Shown: positions 20,004-31,885, counted from the first letter of the stretch. The stretch: DNA of 64,000 bases from Doryteuthis pealeii (GCA_023376005.1 CM042139.1:141736535-141800534), one strand, 5' to 3'. Translations and numbers: made by a program. Notes: generated by a model from the letters alone, not told the origin.

Positions 20004-22411
20004 ACACACGCAAGCACACAATTTTAAATAACTAAACAAGTTAGTTTCCTTTAAATTTTTCTTCTTTTATTTTCTTGTTCTCATGTCGTATAGTGTTCAT
20101 TTTTGGTAGAGTCAATTTTCATCATGCACCCTATTTGTTTTTGCCTGGCATATGCACTTGAAGATTAAGAATGAGGGTGCCATGGCATTAGCATCAGTAA
20201 CAGAATTGGTAACCAAACTTGCCTGACGGAGAATAAGTAAAAGTCTAAAAAAAAAATAACAAAAACTCAACAAACGTTGCCATTAACTTGGCAAGGATGG
20301 AAGCAACTCTGAATCCATATGGGCCAAACGTTGCGTGAGTTAAAACGATGAAAGCTGTCCGTGAAGCAATAGGACTCTGAGGAAAGGGAGACTTGACCAT
20401 TACTCGTTGAAAGTGTGATCGAAGAGAGGAATACGAAAAGAGAATAGAAAGGGGACAAAAAAACTTATCTGGTGGAATGAAATGATTGTGTACGAGTGAG
20501 CCACCTCAGAGACCGCTGGACGGAGTAACGCCGAATTCGATACCAGTGTAGCAGAAAGTACTGGACTGACAATCTGGTGAAAGAAGGTTAGAAAATCGAG
20601 CTAGAAGTTACGACTGGTTACGTGGCGTAGAGACTTCAAACCATTGACTAATAAGTGAAAATGTTAGGAACACACATATGAAAAAAAAACAGAAGCAGGA
20701 GGAAGTATAAATGTCGGATTTTTTCCTGTATTGGGAAAACTTGTTGGTGATAGAAGTAGAAGCTTAATTGTAATTGAGAAATATCGAAATCCTATACCTA
20801 GACAAGTAATAGAGATGGCATAGAAGGAATTATATGGTTATTTCTCATTCAAATTGGATATTAAAACACTGATCATATTCGATCGAGTCAGCAACACTGG
20901 GATCCTTGGCTGAAAAATTGCTGAAAATAGAAAATATTTAACTATTTGACCACCCAATTTCCCACATGAATGCACCGCATTTTTTAACTATCTTTTACCT
21001 CTATGATGTAATACTTCAAAGTTAACGATCTATTCACCTCAGAATTTATTCTATTCAAATAAAGTACTATTATTATTGTAATCTCAGTCCTTCTACTCAA
21101 TTATAATGAACTAACCATCAATTTCTGTGGGAGAGCCACTGTGAGTAGTTTAAAGTAGGCAAAGAGTTAATATATTATTTAACAGACTCACATTTTTTTA
21201 AATAAAATTAGTGTTGTGAGGTGTATATCTATCTTATTATTTCTAGCATAAATCACTTTAGTAGAGTTTTCTGAATTCTATCGTATACTTTTCAAATTGA
21301 CTAATAAATACCGAGTCGACTACGATGAAAACTCAATCTTACTTTGATTCTCGCGCTCATGTCTAGTTAAGGTACATACCCAGGTCGGGCAAAATCTAAT
21401 CTGCCATTCTTTTCAATTGATACATTCCGCTGAAATGCCTTATACTGTACGGACGAAATTATTTAAAACGGACATTTGAATATGTTCTTTGAAAAGTGGG
21501 CATATATGTCATTTGAGATTTTCTAAAGATTTTCTATGGTATGAAAGCAAGAATACATTATTGCCTAAGTATGTCTACAGCTATGTAAGGCCACTATCTC
21601 TCAAGCCAGACTAGCCACGTTAATTTTGTTTCATTCATTTTTTTTTTACTTTCTTTCTTTTTTCATTTCTTTCTTTCTCATTACTTCTTTCTTTCTTTTT
21701 ATTGTGAACGAAATCAACGCAAAGTATTTCGGTCAATATTTTGAGACACGGAGTTAAAACAAATAATCTTGAATCCATTTGAAAGCAAGGATGAAAAGGA
21801 CGCATTATGAAGTGTTTTTGTTGCTTTGATAGATATAATTGAATGTTGCTTACACGGGCTGAGCCGGACAAGCCCGAACCCGGGAGTTGCCATTGCCTTA
21901 GATATTAGCAGAGTTTTACTTCTACCTTGCTTATATATTTTGTCGTTACAATGCGAGGCCTTGTTTTGTTTTTCCAGTTTTTTTCAAGTTTTGCAGTTAC
22001 TTCCTGATAGAGAACGGTTCCCAATCTGGCAAACCTTCGATTCTTATCTATGACAATCAGATCGCCTCTACTTGCTTAAACTTTTGGTTAGTTTGCAATG
22101 TAAAAGCGTATGCTATTATATTCTATGGAAAACGTCTGGTTTTATTGCATTTTTACATATTTGATTCTATATCGATGTATACTCGTTGCTAAATCTCAGT
22201 ATATAAATGGAAATACTGTCCCTATATTCATTTTTATCTAGTTAGCTGTATTATTAAAGTTTTCTTTTTTCATATATTCTATCCTATATGCTGATTTTGT
22301 TTTTCGGGATAAGCACTTATGTTTAAGACTAAAGCGTTTTAGTCTTCATTCATACCATTTTCTGTTGGGTATAGACAATATCATAATGTACAAGGGAAAT
22401 GATCATTTGCT
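20004..22411. other. 2.4 kb without a recognised gene or repeat family
   Basis: 20.2-20.7 kb is less AT-biased and may be old element sequence, but no domain can be read. 21.64-21.72 kb is a T/C-rich run. The short frames here have no recognisable content. Confidence 0.45.
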
Positions 22412-22640
22412 TGGTTTGGTTTGATTTGTTTGTTTAATTGCATATCAACATTTGTAGAAGCATAATGGTGGTACTATTGTACCCATATCTGGGGGAGGAG
22501 ATAAGGGGTTTATATCTTTACAGGGTTATTTGTCCGAAAGTATACGTAGTAACGCAACTGGAGTTCGAACTAGCTTACTACGATGTCAAAGTCAATTATA
22601 TTAACCCCACGACACGAGGACTTCTCCTTTCATTTTAGGA
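22412..22640 (-). repeat. SINE-F copy
   Basis: On the minus strand: 'gtgtcgtgggg' head, AGTTCGAACTCC B-box-like region, 'cccccagatatgggtacaata' body and 'atatgcaattaaacaaacaaatc' tail, matching the SINE-F copies at 37.2, 45.6 and 59.9 kb. Confidence 0.75.
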
Positions 22641-22881
22641 GCATATATATCATATGATACCTAGACAATAGGTTTAATCCACAAACAGTCTCTGTTGTAT
22701 TTCTACTTATTAAATGATTCTACTGTCTGGCTGGTTTAAGATTTCTTGAAACACTTAGAATTTTACATTCCATACATCTTAAAAATTGAGAGAATCTTCT
22801 GAGGATGGCTGTGTATGAAAGAGAGTGTATAAGTGTGTGTGCGAGTATATATTTTTTCCATAAGATATATAATATATATCT
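22641..22881. other. No recognisable feature
   Basis: AT-rich. Confidence 0.5.
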
Positions 22882-22974
22882 AATGAAAAATAACCTCTTC
22901 CATATGAATTATAAATAAATATTGGGATGCTCAGTACAGATATATCACATTAACTATTATCAATTAATTATTAT

Positions 22975-23048
<74 letters not shown>

Positions 23049-23130
23049 AAGTGATAATAGTTTATGTGATATAAGTCTACTGAGCATTCTAATATGTATT
23101 TATAATTTGATTTTTCATAAGATGTTCGTT
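22882..23130. repeat. Foldback with a (CA)n(TA)n(TG)n core
   Basis: The arms at about 22882-22975 and 23046-23130 are imperfect inverted repeats (for example 'gatgctcagtaca...actattatc' against 'gataatagt...ctactgagcat'). The core 22975-23045 is CA, TA then TG, itself palindromic, so the whole 250 bp can form one hairpin. Confidence 0.8.
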
Positions 23131-23227
23131 TATCTAGAATAACAGTGTCATTTAAAATGATCACGGCTGCCCCTTTCTGATTACAGGGTTTCGGGTTTAT
23201 TTTTTTTAAATTGCCGTACATCTTTTG

Positions 23228-23475
23228 CTGACCAGAGTACAAACCCTAGACGAGGCTGTTTACTTTTCACTTCTCGCTAATGCACTTGGGAAAGGCATGA
23301 ATCCATCTATTTCCCTCCAATTCTGGGTAAATATTAGGGCAGACTGGGTTCTTTTGCTTTTGTTATTCAAGCGGCCTGGGGGAAAACAAACTCTGAATTT
23401 ACAACAGCTTTAGGCTTGTTAAAAATTAACATTCCATCGAATCCTGAGCATAGAGGAGGGGTTTGGTAAAACATA
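23228..23475 (+). repeat. SINE-B copy
   Basis: 'accctagacgaggctgtttac', 'taatgcacttgggaaaggcatgaatcc', 'gggtaaatattagggcagac' and 'tcgaatcctgagcatagaggag' follow the family order. Confidence 0.83.
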
Positions 23476-23779
23476 CCTAATAATTTATAAAATATTCATT
23501 TTTACTTAGTATAGAGTTGTATATCAACAAATGCAAAAATAATCATAATGTATCTCATCTATTAAAAACTTAATAGAAATTCAATGCCTTTTTCGTTTTG
23601 ATTTTGTTTCTTTGGTAAATTGCTTATCACCATTCGTTGCATAATTATAGTCAAATCAATTCTTATATAAGATACAACTTAAACTCATAATTAGGTGCTG
23701 AGAGCATTCATATCGTTCACAAGAATTTTAGTCTGAAAGTGATCGTATTAATGAGACTTACAACGATGCCGCATTCGAA
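23476..23779. other. AT-rich, no feature
   Basis: No repeat family recognised. Confidence 0.5.
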
Positions 23780-23925
23780 GGTGTCCTATCATGGTGTAAT
23801 GATTCGCAAGCTAATTTCACAGATGTATTACTACTGTATAGCGAGTTCGATCCTCGCTGGATGCTATATATTTGCGACCATTTGTTACATCCTACATGTG
23901 GCGAAGGGTTGCGTAAATACCTGCT
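23780..23925 (+). repeat. SINE-A copy
   Basis: 'catggtgtaatgattcgcaagc' head, GAGTTCGATCCTCGC B-box-like region and 'gttacatcctacatgtggcgaa' tail. Confidence 0.87.
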
Positions 23926-24106
23926 ACTTCCAGCAAATATGCCACTACGTAAAGGAAACCTACGCCTTAATGCCTTTTGAATAAAAACCTTGCTTCCTCA
24001 ACTTCTTTGAGCATGTGTCACATCTGACCCATGGTAGACGGATTGGTTAAATCTATATATTTTTCACTTTTTGTTTCGTTAATTTACGCCACGAGATTAA
24101 GTTATT

Positions 24107-24262
24107 TTCTTCTTCTTCTTCTTCTTCTTCTTCTTCTCTTCTTATTTTATTATTATTATTATTATTATTACTATTATTATTATTATTACTTCTTCTTTTT
24201 CTTCTTCTTCTTCTTCTTCTTCTTCTTCTTCTTCTTCTTCTTCTTTTTCTTTTTCTTCTTCA
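24107..24262. repeat. (TTC)n(TTA)n(TTC)n trinucleotide microsatellite
   Basis: About 150 bp of TTC and TTA units. It runs into ATG repeats at 24262-24276 that lead straight into the retrotransposon fragment. Confidence 0.97.
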
Positions 24263-24271
24263 TGATGATGA

Positions 24272-24560
24272 TGATGAAAAAGATACCAATAGTAGTTGGG
24301 GTACTTGGAACCATCCCTAAATCGTTTGAAAAAAGACTAGAGGAACTGGAAATCAGAGGAAGAATTGAGACCATCCAGACAACAGTATTGTTGAAATCAG
24401 TTAGAATACCCAGGAGAGTCCTGGGAACCTGAGGAGACTTGTTGTCACTCAAACTCGAGTGTGAAACGCAGGTGTGAAAAACTACAACGACTATTATCAT
24501 TACTACTACTACTACGAATAATAATAATAACGTTTTTATCGTCAGAGAGTTCATATTTAT
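24272..24560 (+). pseudogene. Endonuclease-type non-LTR retrotransposon, extreme C-terminal fragment
   Basis: The frame reads KKIPIVVGVLGTIPKSFEKR, then IETIQTTVLLKSVRIPRRVLGT, then a stop. It is colinear with residues 104-153 of the frame at 47090-47551, including the stop and the 'ggagacttgytgtcactca' 3' UTR. It is 5'-truncated exactly at the trinucleotide repeat. The 3' end passes into ACT/AAT trinucleotides, as the 47 kb copy does. It is a short dead insertion. Confidence 0.8.
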
Positions 24561-24837
24561 GCAGTACCCGCTTTAAAAATGTCTTCTGTAGCAATTAAGT
24601 TCGTTTTAACGCTTTATCCTATTTTTTGACTTTATATTATAACTAGTTTTTCAAGGCCGTGGAAATTGCAATATTCTTGCTGCAGCGCCTGACTAATGAT
24701 ATATCAAAACAATTATGTTTCACTTCCTTTTAAAGTTTGTTTAATACTTCCTGAATATGAGAATAATCTGAAGGTAAAATTATTTGAAAGAAATAAAACG
24801 TCTGCCTAATTTCGAACATGCAAATTCACGGATAGTT

Positions 24838-24839
<2 letters not shown>
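24561..24839. other. No recognisable feature
   Basis: AT-rich. Confidence 0.5.

Positions 24840-24889
<50 letters not shown>
24840..24889. repeat. (AT)n microsatellite
   Basis: Pure AT run. Confidence 0.97.
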
Positions 24890-24891
<2 letters not shown>

Positions 24892-25031
24892 TTAATATGT
24901 TAATAATTCGACCTGGATTAATTACTTAAATAATTTTGATGCTCGCATGGGGACATATGATTCAGCACAACACGTAGGAAATCTATCCTAAATGTTAATG
25001 ATTCGACCTGGATTAATTGCTTAGATAATCA
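24890..25031. repeat. Direct repeat pair, about 40 bp, 100 bp apart
   Basis: 'tgttaataattcgacctggattaattacttaaataat' (24899-24935) and 'tgttaatgattcgacctggattaattgcttagataat' (24994-25030) differ at three positions. Confidence 0.85.
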
Positions 25032-25179
25032 AAAATTATAACAAAAAATATTCTGACATATTATTATTGACATAATAAATTCGGGATCGTTTTAAGGCTT
25101 CTATGTATAATTATTTCCTTCAGATAGAACAAAAAGGATTATGATTTTCCTGCTAATATCAATGAGAAGCATTATAATA

Positions 25180-26545
25180 AATCATGCACATTGAAGTAAT
25201 AAGAAACTTACATAAATCATTAGAAGTTTATGATTTTCCTAAACCAAACACAAACATGCTTCAATCAACTGTTGGTAATCATGAGTTTTAAAAGTTCTCA
25301 GATACAACGGAAAGGAATCATTTGTTGTTGATAGAGAGAGAATTTACTAAATCCAGAGAAAGCAACAAATTCATCATCCACTGCTCCTCTATTATATTCG
25401 TTGATGCACCATAAACATTTCTCATTAATCTGATCCTATCTAATGTTAAAGGAAATGGTTCAGTGCATATTGCTGTGGCCTTATCGGGTATTGGTACAGC
25501 TTTAATGCTCGGTGGAAGGACTGTACAATCCCGATTCAAATACTCTTGTAAGTGGTTGAGAATTTGATATGTAATGTGGAAAAATATTACGAGAATTCTG
25601 TCTGGGATGAATGTCCGATGAGTAACAGAGAAAAAATTTAATCTGTGGATAGATCTCTACGAGATTTATACAACAGGAATTAGTTTTTTTGGTGGAATAT
25701 TAACCGTTTTTTGTGGGGATTTTCAAAAAGTACTTCCAGTTATCAAAAAAGAAACTGATGCAGATGTAATCAATTCCTGTGTAAAAATTATATCAATGTA
25801 GTGGCATCTATAAGTTTTATTTGAAAACAAGTATGCGGTTGAATTAAGGAGAAACCTGTTATTCCTAGTTTTTTATTGAATTTTGGAGATGATACATTTC
25901 TTAAGAATAAAAAAAACGAAATAGAAATACTAGAAGGTATGCTTCTTTGAGGAACAACAATCATGAATCCTTCTGAACTAATTTTTAATAGTTCTATCTT
26001 GGTTCCAGTAAATGAAATAATTAATTTCAGTAATTCTGCAAGCATTACTCGATTCCCATGTACAATGAGAGAATATTGTTCCTTCAACATTAGTAATGAA
26101 TGATTTAATGATTCTAATCTTCCTATAGAATTCCTTAATTCAATTGAGATATCTAAATTAGCGCCAAATTGTAATCGAAACGTGAATCTCCGGTAATGTT
26201 AATAAGAAAATTGAATCCATCGAAACTCTTCAATGGAACAAGGATGAGTGTTGAAGAAATGTATAACAATTTGATCGTTACAAAAATCATAAGTGATACA
26301 TTTAAAAATGATATTTTTATGATTACGAGAATATCACTTAGTTTTACAAAGGGTGACGATATTCCTCTACAACGGACCCAGTTTCAAGTTCGATCCTGTT
26401 TTTCAATGACAATCCATAAAGAACAAGGACAAACCATGGGAAATGTGTTGGTATATCTTGAGAAACTGGTATTTCAGCATGGACAACTATATACTGCTCT
26501 GAGTTGGGGTAAACGCAAGGAAAATGTAAAGATTTTCTTGTAGGA
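25180..26545 (+). pseudogene. Helitron-type PIF1-like helicase, decayed, Walker A lost
   Basis: Motifs appear in the correct order in shifting frames. FVDAP (25397-25411) is followed by a stop codon and TFLINLILSNV, so the GGTGK of Walker A is missing. IAVALSGIGTALMLGGRTVQ follows, then Walker B as VWDECPM (25600-25620), then GGILTVFCGDFQKVLPVI (about 25691-25744), and a PVNEIIN block near 26003. An intact 115-codon frame (26196-26543) holds LNPSKLFNGTR (6-16), MTIHKEQGQT (71-80) and HGQLYTALSWGKRKENV (95-111). In that last block the usual arginine after ALS is tryptophan. The LNPSK.LxNGTR and GQLYVALSR blocks are typical of Helitron RepHel proteins. No Rep (HUH) domain is seen. A host PIF1 pseudogene is less likely. 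Confidence 0.85.
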
Positions 26546-26637
26546 TAGACAATTAAAGAGGAATATTTTCCTGCATATGGTGCTTTGATCACTCATGGAA
26601 CTTCAGGCGTTCCAGTAACTCCATTTGTGACTAATCA

Positions 26638-26639
<2 letters not shown>

Positions 26640-26683
<44 letters not shown>
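26640..26683. repeat. (AT)n microsatellite
   Basis: Pure AT run just beyond the helicase C-terminus. Confidence 0.97.
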
Positions 26684-26685
<2 letters not shown>

Positions 26686-27624
26686 CCATTTCTTCTTATA
26701 AAATTGGATGTTCCTTCAAGTAGATTTACCCATCTTTATGCAATGGAAAATTCTTATAACGCAAAAATACTAATAATATGCATTCCATTATATAATAATC
26801 ATTTACTTAATTTTATAAGTTAAGATAGACGGTCGTAATTCCTAAACTTAGCTTCAACCTTTGCTTAAATAAAAATAATTCGTTTACTTTGTTTAGATAT
26901 TGTTGTTTTTATTTTGTAAACCATTCAACTATGAAATATTCAACGATGTAGAGAAAGAATTATCCTTACTTTCGCCATAGCATATCTTTACTATTGGCAC
27001 ACTGTGTTCTGTGAATGTGTGCTTATAAATTCCTGTATTCTGTCACTTTAGTAGTGTGTAACATCCTACAGCAGATTTCATTCCTTCGTCATTTGAAAGC
27101 ACTTTGTACTTTTCTTTGCGAATGTTCTTAGCTCCCTCAATCGCTTGTCAAATCTTGGGTTTCCAAGTTCTGCATTTTTAGATTCGTTCAGTAGCGTAAC
27201 ATATCCTTTTACATGTACAATACATAATTCCAAAATTTACCCTAGGTTCGAAAACTGAAGACTTTGTTGCCACAAGTCAAAAAAATATTTAAGGGATGTT
27301 GTAAGCATGTTCATTCTGCACTATTTTATAAGTATTACTGTTATAGGTGATATTACCTATCTACACAATGGAATGATCCTACTACTATTATAAGTAACAA
27401 AGATAATTGTAGCTTGGGGTAAGCGACGCGATTCAATTCTAGACTGTATTGTCAGACGTAACTTCACCTTCCTTCTGTAAATTTTACTTTATCTGTTCAA
27501 TACACTTGTGTCAACTTTCACGAGTTTTTTGTCTTTATTTAACAAACCCACAACAATTACTATATTTCCAATTCATTTCTCTAACTAAATAAAGATCTAG
27601 TCTCCTAAGTAAAAGATCATTTGG
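26684..27624. other. No recognisable feature
   Basis: Could be the 3' part of the Helitron or flanking DNA. I could not find a clear terminal hairpin plus CTAG. Confidence 0.45.
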
Positions 27625-27970
27625 AGGTGTCGCCGTGACGTAGTGGCTAATATGCCATACTGCAACATGGTAGTAATTAAATTAAAACCGTAGTCGTGCT
27701 ATTAAATTCACTTTTGCATAAATACATTTGGAAGACTGGCTCGTAAGCCATGGTATGGTCACTGATTTAGGAAAAGGAAAACTTTTAATCCGAACCTGGT
27801 AAACTCCACTTAAAAATTAACCTTGTGTCACGTTTTGCTTGTGCGACTGTTGGTAAACATTTCCCTTGGTAAATGTATGAATCCAATGTATGAACCCCCT
27901 TCACCCCACGACTATGGGTTAAATAATAACACTACTATTCTACTATATACTATATGCCATTAAACAAAGA
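27625..27970 (+). repeat. SINE-F copy interrupted by a SINE-B insertion
   Basis: Head 'gtcgccgtgacgtagtggctaa' and 'attcacttttgcataaatac' on the left. The 'tatgggttaaataataacact' body and 'atatgccattaaacaaag' tail resume after the insertion. Confidence 0.75.
27733..27860 (+). repeat. SINE-B 3' half nested in SINE-F
   Basis: 'gaaaaggaaaacttttaatccgaacctggtaaactcc' and 'taaccttgtgtcacgttttgcttgtgcgac' are SINE-B, placed between the two halves of SINE-F. Confidence 0.78.
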
Positions 27971-27992
27971 AATTTAACAAAAAAACTAATTT

Positions 27993-28240
27993 CACTAAGT
28001 AAAGTCAGCGCAGAGGCCTATTGTCGGTATCAACCGGACAGCGAGGGTGTCTATCCTCTTTTCACTAGCGCTAGATTAGGGAGAGATTTTTGCGTCCTAG
28101 GTAAAGCATCACAGCTACCACCAGAAACAATTTACCGCACAGATCCAAGCTGTGCTACTCATGTGCTGAGTTGGCGATGGTCGGTATTGAACCCGGATCC
28201 TTATGGTTCCTGTATGGATGCTATACCGATTGAGCTTGGT
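27993..28240 (-). repeat. SINE-C copy 3, diverged
   Basis: 'taaagtcagcgcagaggcct' tail side, 'agcgctagatta', 'taccgcacagatcc' and a decayed tRNA-like head 'aagctcaatcggtatagcatcc' (minus). Confidence 0.85.
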
Positions 28241-28817
28241 ATGAATGAATACTAAAATGCTGCAGTTTTAAACATACATGCTTATTTCGAAAAACAAAGA
28301 AGCATATAGGACACAATATTGATCCCTTCTTCTGTCGAGTTTTAAAAGTAGTAACAGTATTCATAACTCAGTAAAACCGCACACTTCGTTGTGTGTCTTC
28401 TCCATAGTCAACGTAAATGCATAGTCTCGATTCTGACACGCACCAACAAGAGGTGAAGAAGGGCGAAGTGGTTTGAAGTAATATACAGATCATTTTCTGT
28501 AGACACTACGCTCGATTGTGTGCGCACAGGTAGGAGCTGGAAGGTAAGAAGAAAGAAAGTTTACGGATGGTGGATAAATTTCCATCGGCTGAGATGTCAC
28601 ACGCCAACGACGTTATTCATGCGCAATTGTCAAAAGAGCGATTTCTTCAATCCATCATTATTGGCTCGAAACATTTCAACAAAGTTGTTGCGGTTCTTGT
28701 AGCTGGTTGCCGTACAGGTTGTTGCCAGAAACAAGATGTACCGGCACGTAATCATTTATCGGAAAACTACGACGTGTTACATCATTTTAAGTTTTACTTT
28801 CCTTCAGTTTAATATTA
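28241..28817. other. No recognised gene
   Basis: Less AT-biased than average. Two overlapping short plus frames (28520-28812) have no recognisable domain, and their function is unknown if real. Confidence 0.4.
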
Positions 28818-28930
28818 CCTAGCCATATCTATAAGTAGTGAAGAGTCGGGATCCTTTTCTCTGAAACCGAAACTACGTCACTGTTTACATCACAATACCC
28901 GAAATCGTCAATCTCGTCCTTTTTTTAATA
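28818..28930 (+). repeat. Dispersed repeat H, copy 3
   Basis: 'accgaaactacgtcactgtttacatcaca' and 'gaaatcgtcaat' match 5.43 and 8.70 kb. Confidence 0.62.
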
Positions 28931-29138
28931 ACAAGAGGATAACTAAATTTTTTGCAAATAAATAAATACCTACGATTCTGTGTGAAATCTATGTATTAAA
29001 TATTCAAAATAATTATTTAATTAATAATAAATAGATGCACGCAACAGTTTATTTGAGTGGAACAGGAGTAAATTTTAATTTCAAATTGTTTTTTTTTTGT
29101 ACTCCTTTAATAAATTCGATGATTTTACTTACTTATGA

Positions 29139-29140
<2 letters not shown>

Positions 29141-29171
<31 letters not shown>
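29141..29171. repeat. (GT)n microsatellite
   Basis: Short GT run. Confidence 0.95.
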
Positions 29172-29173
<2 letters not shown>

Positions 29174-29389
29174 TGGTGGATGATATCAAGTATTTCCTTG
29201 ATAGGATTCAGCCAAATTTGAGAACTTAAACGTACATATAAAGATTGCGTTTATATTTTTACGTATACGGAGAATTATAAAATCACACAAGTAAGACCGG
29301 TTGTGAGGTCTTCAAAACAAAACAAAAAACAACAAATACCGGACTGATGAAACAATATGTTGAAATAAATTTATATCCGGGACATGGTA

Positions 29390-29393
<4 letters not shown>

Positions 29394-29472
<79 letters not shown>

Positions 29473-29476
29473 ATAT
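29394..29476. repeat. (CT)n(AT)n microsatellite
   Basis: CT run then AT with one TT step. Confidence 0.96.
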
Positions 29477-29754
29477 ACAATAATTGAAGGAAAAGGCTTT
29501 AAACTTGGTTCATTAGAATATATTTGGGACATTCTCAGTAAGAGTCATGTTCTTGTGATTACCTGAAGATGCCGGATTAATACGTTTGAAATAAATTATT
29601 GTAATGAAGCGAGTTTAAAGTTTTTTTTTTCATTTATTGAATATCTTGCTCTGTCCTTCCATTCACTGGCACTAGGCACATTGAGCTCTCCTTACGGCCT
29701 ACCCGCATCAGCTTGGTTAAACCACACATAGAAAGATCCTAACTACAGAAAAAA

Positions 29755-29867
<113 letters not shown>

Positions 29868-29929
29868 ACACTTATCATGGATGCTAAATTGCTTATTTTG
29901 AATTAGATGAATGAAGGGACATATGTTAC

Positions 29930-30112
29930 TTACTCAGAGAAGAGTTAGCCGTGTCGTTATGTCTTAGAATATGCTGACTATAATCCCAAATGTAAAGTAA
30001 GTCACCCCAATGAATTATCCTAGTTATGACACTAAACCATCTGTACTTAAGTTCTGTAGAGTGTGGAGTACCCCTTCAATGCCATTACACTAGGGAGTAG
30101 CAAAAAAATTGG
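29930..30112 (+). repeat. Family E, 5'-middle fragment
   Basis: 'gtcttagaatatgctgactat', 'tatgacactaaaccatctgtact' and 'ctgtagagtgtggagtaccc' parallel 18.40-18.52 kb. Confidence 0.62.
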
Positions 30113-31380
30113 ATACTACGAGTTTTAAAAAAGAATTAAGAATAATTAAATCTATTATTTAAGATTAAACTTTGTCTAAATCGATAAATAGTAGCATGAT
30201 AACCATCATTAAAAAAAGAAAAAATATAATTACATATGCAGTTTATTTTTAAAAGATTTAAAACTATTTGTTTTGGTCAATTTCGACGATATCCGCCATT
30301 TTGGCTGGTTTTCAATGGTTTTGAGCGCTTGTTTACAATTTTAACGTAACATTTGGGATGGGAAAATATTTTACCAAAAATCAGGTAATTATCCGATTTG
30401 AATGACATTTTCAGTATTGATTTAACAATTAATGAACTTTATAATGCAAATTTCAAAACTTTAATTTAGTATGAAAAATGAATATATAAAATTCATTTAA
30501 AATATGAAAATCCTGATGTTAAGTTTAAAATGTTATATTTTTAGATTCTAAAAATAAATATCTACTTAATACAAACCTTATTTTAGGTGCCAAAAGTAAT
30601 AAGTGTTGAAGAAAAACTCGATTGAAAATGTACCCCCTTTTCATTTTTAAGCAGAAAAAACATCGATGTATAATTTTTTTCTTTTATAAAGTAATAGCCA
30701 ATTAAATAATTATCGAAATTAGTAAAAAAGAAATCTCCAAAAAATTAATTGTTTATTATTTTTTTACATTTAATTTTTCGATTTTCGGTACTTATTTTCT
30801 CATAGAAGCGCAACCGTAAAAAATTTTTGTTTCTATTCATAACTTCGGTCTTTTATCTCATTATTTATACTGTAATTATTATCGAAAATGATCAACTTGC
30901 AAAACATTTTACGCCCCCAACATAAGGGGGGGTCAAAATTAAGTGATCTGAAAAAAATGAGAAAGTTTTGAAATAAAATAAATAATGCATTATAAAGATC
31001 ATTCATTGATACATAAACACTGAAAATTTCATTAAAATCCTGATTTTTGGTAAATTATTTTCTGTAGGGGGGCTAAAGTCATTTTGTCAAAAACGCATTT
31101 TAGGCTCAGTTTGCAAGTCCCTACATTACACTCAGTTTCATTCTGAGCCGGAGTGACTGTATCGGTTACTATATTTCTTGTACATAGTTAACAAATTAAT
31201 AGTTGGTTAAAGATGCACATGTATCTATACGTATGATATGTATGATGCTAGTAAATATATAAACATAAATTCTAAACTATTAACACATTTAGATCATTTC
31301 AAAAGGAAAATCAAAGACCATTATGAGTGAACATCCACTGCAACCACCCTAAACACATACCCAATGCAATCAATATTAGG
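30113..31380. other. AT-rich 1.3 kb without a recognised feature
   Basis: Low complexity in places. Short matches to other parts of the window were not noticed. Confidence 0.5.
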
Positions 31381-31499
31381 ATTAATAAATAAATATGAGG
31401 CCTCTCATTTCCGGTCTGCCCTCTCTCTTGTCGACAGGTGGGTGTCTTTCTTTTGCGTCCTCATTTTCCTGAATTATGTGCACAAATTTTCTCCGTCTA

Positions 31500-31720
31500 C
31501 TAGGGTTAGGTTCAAAGTTCCGTGATGGCTCCCGAATACGACAAGAAAGTTCCCGATTTTGAAAAGAAGGTTCCCGAGTCCGAGAAGGTTCCCGAATCCG
31601 ACAATAAATACCTGAAGAAGGCCGGAGGGTATATCGGCCGAAACGTTGTACAAATAACAATGAAGATGGGGACAATAGTCCGAATAACGCAGATAATACT
31701 AATCTTCTAGCCTCTTCTCA
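31500..31720 (+). repeat. Repeat N with a CTGAAGA/stem/GAAA motif
   Basis: Short direct repeats 'ggttcccga' (31550-31595) precede AATCCGACAA, the complement of TTGTCGGATT seen next to other foldbacks. CTGAAGA (31612-31618), one base, GGCCG (31620-31624), a 10-base loop, CGGCC (31635-31639) and GAAA (31640-31643) follow. No long inverted arm is seen. The source element is unknown. Confidence 0.65.
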
Positions 31721-31818
31721 AACATTCAGAGAAATAATAAAAAAATATTTAATGAAAATAAAAAATGATACAGACGACTTCAAAATAGCGTCTTCACACA
31801 ACATATCAGGAATCCTCT

Positions 31819-31819
31819 C

Positions 31820-31885
<66 letters not shown>

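Noticed and set aside
20200..20700. Possible old LINE in the GC-richer stretch
   Set aside because: No conserved block could be read in any frame.
24031..24432. 133-codon frame
   Set aside because: The first two thirds are TTC/TTA repeats. Only the last 50 codons are meaningful, and they are a retrotransposon tail.
24186..24554. 122-codon minus frame ending in poly-lysine
   Set aside because: Shadow of the retrotransposon fragment and TTC repeat on the other strand.
28520..28812. Small protein gene
   Set aside because: Two overlapping frames of similar length, no domain, no supporting context.
29567..29600. Another CTGAAGA/GAAA ribozyme-like motif (ctgaagatgccgg...tttgaaat)
   Set aside because: CTGAAGA and GAAA are present, but the intervening bases do not form a clean stem. 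It may be a decayed copy, not counted.
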